Assembly: GCA_003116975.1 (NCBI GenBank)
Contig: BGKB01000052.1
Span: forward strand, 62,001 to 126,000
Direction of reading: 5' to 3'
Length of the DNA stretch: 64,000 nucleotides
DNA from: Aurantiochytrium sp. KH105
Lineage: Eukaryota > Sar > Bigyra > Thraustochytrida > Thraustochytriidae
Part shown: piece after piece, positions 59,900-64,000 of the stretch
Numbering within the stretch: position 1 is the stretch's first letter
Layout of the letters: the number at the start of each line of letters is the position of its first letter
The notes under the pieces: generated by a model
Told to the model about the DNA's origin: nothing
The model's database searches: none
Seen by the model: the letters and a program-made list of their open reading frames with translations, nothing else
Position numbers and translations under genes: made by a program

Positions 59900-60026
59900 G
59901 GCCGGGACCCCGACGACGACCTCGAGCGCCGCGCGCGCCGGGGCCGCCGCGGACGGCCTGCCGCGCGCGGAGCAGCGCTCGCGCGCCCTGCGGTCGGCGC
60001 TGCGCAGGCCGGCGGCGGACCACCGC

Positions 60027-61164
60027 ATGGACGTCGAGGACGGCGGCCTCCTGCCCGAGACCGGCGCCGAGGAGCCCGCCAGGGTGACCTGGGCTGCCGC
60101 CGCGGCTCCGGGCGGGCCCGCGGCCCGAGCCGCGGCCGCTGCCGCTCGCCGCAGGGGCGGCGAGCAAGGCGCCAAGAGACCCACTTCCGCGTCGGGCCCG
60201 CGCTGCGGACCGGCGTCGCGCCGCAGACGCAGAAGCGGCAACGCCAAGGAGTTCTCGCAGCCCATGGACCGCAGCAGCAAGAAGGCCGCCTTGTCGTCCT
60301 CGGCATCCACGACATCCTCATCGAGCGAAATGGACGTTTCTTCGGACACCGTGCCGCCCATCGAGGTCGCCGACGACGGCCCGCGAGACGCGGCCTTCAT
60401 CACACGAGCAGGCGCGCATCTCCAGCCGTTTACGACGCCGGCTTTCACGCCCGATTCCACCTCGCCGACCTTGGCGAGCCTCGGCAGCGCAAGCGCCGTC
60501 GCTGACCACCGCATTAGGCGCTCGCAGAGTGAACATCGACCCACGCCAGAGCCGAGAGCCTTTCAAAGACCCGGCGAACTTCGGCGGAAATGCCACACCG
60601 TCCCTCGCGGACACGTCGGTTACACGCCACGACCGCCACCTCCCCCGACCCCGCACCGCATGGCGTTCACCATCGGACGCACGCTGCGTAGCTCAACAAC
60701 AGCACGCCGTGATTTGCGACGCATGTCGCCGCACACGGGTCTTGGGAGCGAATCCCCCATCTCTCCGCTTGTGACGGATGACACATGTATCATTCTTGTG
60801 CCCAAACATGCCTTGCCGGCAACGGCCAGTCAACAAACGAAAAGATCTTGTCAACGATTGCCGGGATCTGCTTCTGCCACCGCTTCCTCATCACGAGTCC
60901 CACAACTTCGATTTTTGCGCAACATTGGCGCCGGAAATTTCGCGTCCGTGTCCCTGGTGGAAGAGGTCTTTGACGATGCAGAAGAGGACCAGGACAAGAA
61001 CCAAGACCAGGACCAGGACCGGGAGGTGACTGATGCCGCCCCCAAGACGCAACAACGCTCCCGAAGACGTGGTGGTATGCCCCCGCGATCATCCTTCAAG
61101 GTAAGACCTGCCTCAGAACGGTCTTTGCGCGGACAGCAGCAGAAGCAGCAGCAGCAGCAGCAGC

Positions 61165-61196
<32 letters not shown>

Positions 61197-62663
61197 CGGA
61201 TGGTCTCGCCAGGTCCTGGCCATCGGACGAACCTGTACGCGCTCAAGGAAAACCTCGATCCCTTCGAATCAGAACAAACAAAGTCTTACAAGCAAATGCT
61301 GCGGTCCACAAGGGCGTGGGCGGATCTCCCACCGCACGAAAACGTCGTCTCCATCGTTTGTGCCTGGCAGTCGCAAGGACGAATCAAAATTCAAATGGAA
61401 TTTTGCCAGGGCGGCAACCTTCTCGACTACACCGAAGCGTGTATGCAATCATCCGTGATCGAATGGGGCGAAACGCAAGTGTGGCGCGCTATGGGCGACG
61501 CACTTGGGGGCCTGGCCCACATCCATGCGCACGGACTGTGCCACAACGACATCAAGCCAGGAAACCTCTTTCTTGGCGGCCAGCCGCTTCGACTCATGCT
61601 CGGCGATTTTGGCCATCTGCGAAGACCGAATGATGACGAGGCTGATGGCGAGGAGGGCGACGAGCGATACATTCCCCGCGAAGCCCTTAGCGGAGACTTT
61701 AGTTTCGCTGGCGACATCTTCATGCTCGGCATCTCCTTTTTCGAAGTTGTCGCTGACGTGGAACTCCCGACCACGGGAGCCTGGCACAATCTCAGAGAAG
61801 GCAAAATCCCACCCTTGCCACAAGGCTACTCGGACGAGCTGCATGCAACACTGCGTAGAATGATGCATCCAGATCCCTCTAAACGGCCCACTGCCGAGGG
61901 CCTTTTGTCCCACGCTCCCATTGTCTCGGCCAAGACTTCGGCACTTCCGGAAGTGGACTTTTTCCAAACTTCTCCCTTGGCATCCTCGCCTTCATGGTCC
62001 CCTCAACATGGCAATCGAGTCGAGAGCGAAGGCGGTGAGGACAGAGGCATGCGCACACCCGAGCAAACAATTAGTCCGGTGCCCATGTTTGCTGGATCAC
62101 CACTCAACACGCCTGGGCCGTCGGCGCGAATGGCCGGTCGATCAGCGTCGACAGTTTCCCGCGTCACGGTCATGCCCGGGCGTGTTAACTTCTCTCCCAT
62201 GGTGGACTCAACGCCCAGTCGGGACTCACCCTTGGCCGAGGGCGAAGAGGGGGGTCCTCGAGACTCCTCGTCGCTGAGCTTTTTTGCCCCGCTTGCGACC
62301 GGCGACAGCGGGAACCATAGTACCTTTGGCGGCACGCCTGATGCCTCACGCAAGCCATCAGTATCGTCGTACAAGGGCAATTCGTTCGAATCGCCCGTCA
62401 CACCCGAAAACTCTGGCTTGCGCAACCAGCGGACTACGCGACGCGCATGGAGCCGCGCGACGAGTCGTCGCTTTGCGGAAAACTGCGAGAGCAACCAAGA
62501 TGGCGGTGAATGTACGTCCACAGTCGCCTCATCGACGAGAAAAACGAGAAGTGGCAGCAAAAATCTCTTTAACGACGGCGCTGGCCCAGACGACGATGAC
62601 GACGGACGGTCGAGTCCGCGCAAGTGCCTGCTGGACGACTTCGAGGGCATGGACTTTCAGTAG
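60027..62663 (+). CDS. WEE1/MYT1-family protein kinase (at least 878 aa; N-terminus may be missing)
   Basis: The ATG at 60027 is the first after the N gap, but the frame is open upstream into the gap, so the true start may lie earlier. Residues 1-295 are Ser/Pro/Arg-rich. The kinase domain starts near 298 with the glycine loop IGAGNFASV and ends near 640. Wee1-type marks: catalytic loop HNDIKPGNLFL, GDFGH in place of DFG (Wee1/Myt1 carry GDLGH), and EEGDERYIP. A roughly 85-residue insert with a Gln run of about 20 splits the glycine loop from the catalytic Lys in YALKEN. No membrane helix is evident after the kinase, which favours WEE1 over MYT1. It should inhibit CDK1 by Tyr phosphorylation. 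Confidence 0.88.
61137..61197 (+). repeat. CAG/CAA tract inside the kinase domain
   Basis: CAG codons followed by about twelve CAA codons encode a Gln run within the N-lobe insert of the WEE1-like kinase. Confidence 0.95.
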
Positions 62664-62994
62664 TGTGGCCTCGCAGCCAGCTGTGTGTGTATCGTAGATT
62701 CAAGCCATGCTCCATTCTTTTTATATCCGAAACCATTTTTCCTTCTTTTTATCGAAAATTGTTGCAGATCTTCTCGCCTCCCGCTCCCACTTCCCATCAA
62801 CGAAAAAGGTTGACGGACGCGCGAGACTGCACGTTTCCCTGTTGTGCAACAAGTCAGCGTCGAGGAGCTCAAACGGAGTAAAGAAAGGGCATCAGATGCG
62901 AAAGAATCGCCGAGGCCGCAACTGAAATTATTCTAATTTGTTCTTCATAACCCCAGCAAACAACCTTGGTTTTCTGTAAATCTATAAATGCATA
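62664..62994. other. Convergent 3' region
   Basis: About 330 bp between two stops; AT-rich at the ends. Nothing recognisable. Confidence 0.5.
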
Positions 62995-64000
62995 TCAATC
63001 GGAGAAGACGTAAGCGACCTTTTCCCAGAATGTCCGCTCGCGCAGGCCCAAGAGCAGACCAAAATCTGGAACTGGCAACTTTGGGAAACGAAAAGGCAGA
63101 ACCTCTCGCAGCTTGGCCACGTTGAGTCGAGGAATGCGCAGCCGGGGCAAGCGCAGACGGCCCATCATGTTGCTGACATGTTGCGCAAAAAGCGCCATGC
63201 CTTGCAAGACATTTCGCAAAAGAGGCAAAAAGAGACCAGAGATGACCATGCCGAGCACAACGAGAAAAGTCAGCGCAATGATGACGTCGAGAACGTCCTG
63301 ACGATTGTCCTTGACGAAACGAACGGCGCGCTTGGCAGAGCGGCCGAAGAGAAAAGGCGAGTTCACAACAAAGGTCCCGACGCGAACTGGAATACTCAAA
63401 ATCGTACCGAGCGTGCTGCTGCTAGCCCAAGCAAACGACAGCAACGCGTGGTAGGCAACGCGGACGGGTAAGAAAACGAGGTAAACGAGCCGACCGAGCG
63501 CTTGCAAGCCATCTGTCACAGAGCGCCACAAACGTGCTAGCGTCCGCTTGATGGCCCGCTGCAAGTGATGGCGCCGACGGCGTTGCCGCTTTCGCACAAA
63601 GGCGAGCTTGACGCGTTCCACAATGAGCACACCAAGGTCCTTTAGTGCGTCACCCATGTGATGCAATCGATCTTTTGTGCGTTGCAGGTACGCACGGCCG
63701 CGACGCGCAAACGATTCAGCGTGCAAGAGCACACTGACAGCGAGGCGCTGCGGGAAAAAAAGTGCGGATCCACACAAGTTGACAAGCATGGGCCAAACAC
63801 GTACGGCGACCTTGCGAGCAAACGAAGCCACGCGCATTGCGAAAAAGAGGGGCCAAAGCACAAAGAGACGCACAAGGAGCATTGCAGGGAGGTAGACGAC
63901 CGGTGGCACAAAGAAACTAACAATGTGACCGGCATGTGCCTGGAGCTCAGCCATGGTCATGACGTCCCAGATAATTTCCACATCTTTGTCGTCTGCGATA
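62995..64000 (-). CDS. Multi-pass or membrane-associated protein, 5' end outside the window
   Basis: The frame is open to the right edge of the window, so the protein is cut at its N-terminus; about 335 residues are visible. Hydrophobic segments occur in the first part (HIVSFFVPPVVYLPAMLLVRLFVLWPLFF), in the middle (LGRLVYLVFLPVRVAYHALLSF) and later (VLDVIIALTFLVVLGMVISGLFLPLL). Basic stretches lie between them, including a run RKRQRRRRHH. The basic, Leu/Val/Arg-rich helices suggest amphipathic membrane-binding segments. I do not recognise a family. It is convergent with the WEE1 gene. Confidence 0.75.
   Translation of the reverse strand, partial: IADDKDVEIIWDVMTMAELQAHAGHIVSFFVPPVVYLPAMLLVRLFVLWPLFFAMRVASFARKVAVRVWPMLVNLCGSALFFPQRLAVSVLLHAESFARRGRAYLQRTKDRLHHMGDALKDLGVLIVERVKLAFVRKRQRRRRHHLQRAIKRTLARLWRSVTDGLQALGRLVYLVFLPVRVAYHALLSFAWASSSTLGTILSIPVRVGTFVVNSPFLFGRSAKRAVRFVKDNRQDVLDVIIALTFLVVLGMVISGLFLPLLRNVLQGMALFAQHVSNMMGRLRLPRLRIPRLNVAKLREVLPFRFPKLPVPDFGLLLGLRERTFWEKVAYVFSD

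Larger units (their letters stand above)
57886..60026. other. Divergent region LRR-XKR / WEE1 with assembly gap
   Basis: About 2.1 kb. It has GGTGAAAGA repeats (58462-58490), AAAAC repeats (58826-58860), (ATG)n at 59586-59627, an N gap at 59756-59839 and a CTCGAC repeat after it. The first exon or N-terminus of the WEE1 gene probably lies in the right part. No other gene is supported. Confidence 0.5.

Overview
This window looks like nuclear DNA of a GC-rich, intron-poor protist. A thraustochytrid (Labyrinthulomycetes, Stramenopiles) fits best, but that placement is an inference from gene style and not a tree-based result. A eukaryote is certain. The genes include a WEE1/MYT1 kinase, exportin-4, PIG-T of the GPI transamidase, a GT13 Golgi glycosyltransferase, an ArfGAP, jouberin/AHI1 (a cilium protein), PDCD2, a peroxisomal SKL-ended reductase, MAPEG enzymes and a mitochondrial ribosomal protein. 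Most genes are single long ORFs. Two need short GT-AG introns: a TEN1-like gene at 24217-25012 and an LRR-XKR gene at 54843-57885. Intergenic DNA is full of microsatellites and low-complexity GC-rich sequence, and 84 unresolved bases (N) lie at 59756-59839.

Layout, left to right. 1-4561: no supportable gene, only simple repeats. 4562-6394 (+): Gln/His-rich protein with an unrecognised C-terminal domain. 7448-9796 (-): TIR-like plus TPR protein. 10581-11537 (-): peroxisomal trans-2-enoyl-CoA reductase. 12701-14137 (+): ArfGAP. 14269-17721 (-): jouberin. 18068-19579 (-): PDCD2. 20112-23960 (-): exportin-4, divergent from the three-exon TEN1 candidate (24217-25012, +). 25166-25450 (-): CMC1-like CX9C protein. 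A 14-bp minisatellite at 26053-26392 is followed by a CorA/MRS2-type Mg2+ channel (26524-28176, -), an AAAP amino-acid transporter (28698-30134, +) and a 2103-residue EF-hand/vWA-like protein (30484-36795, -). GT13 (37612-39171, +) and an SLC17-type MFS transporter (39092-40462, -) overlap tail to tail by 80 bp. Then come an ankyrin protein, two tandem MGST3-like MAPEG genes, mitochondrial-type SHMT (47424-48917, +), a TIR protein with an unresolved 5' end, the divergent pair PIG-T / mL46 around a long inverted repeat, an LRR-XKR fusion, WEE1 (5' end at the N gap), and a membrane protein that runs off the right edge.

The genes do not form one pathway. They are a housekeeping mix: trafficking, nuclear export, GPI anchoring, N-glycan processing, one-carbon and fatty-acid metabolism, cell cycle, cilium and mitochondrial biogenesis. 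The less ordinary content is the two TIR-family proteins, the fusion of leucine-rich repeats to an XK-related membrane domain, and a hidden telomere-capping candidate (TEN1). Several proteins have start codons chosen here as the first ATG, because the open frame extends further upstream without an ATG.
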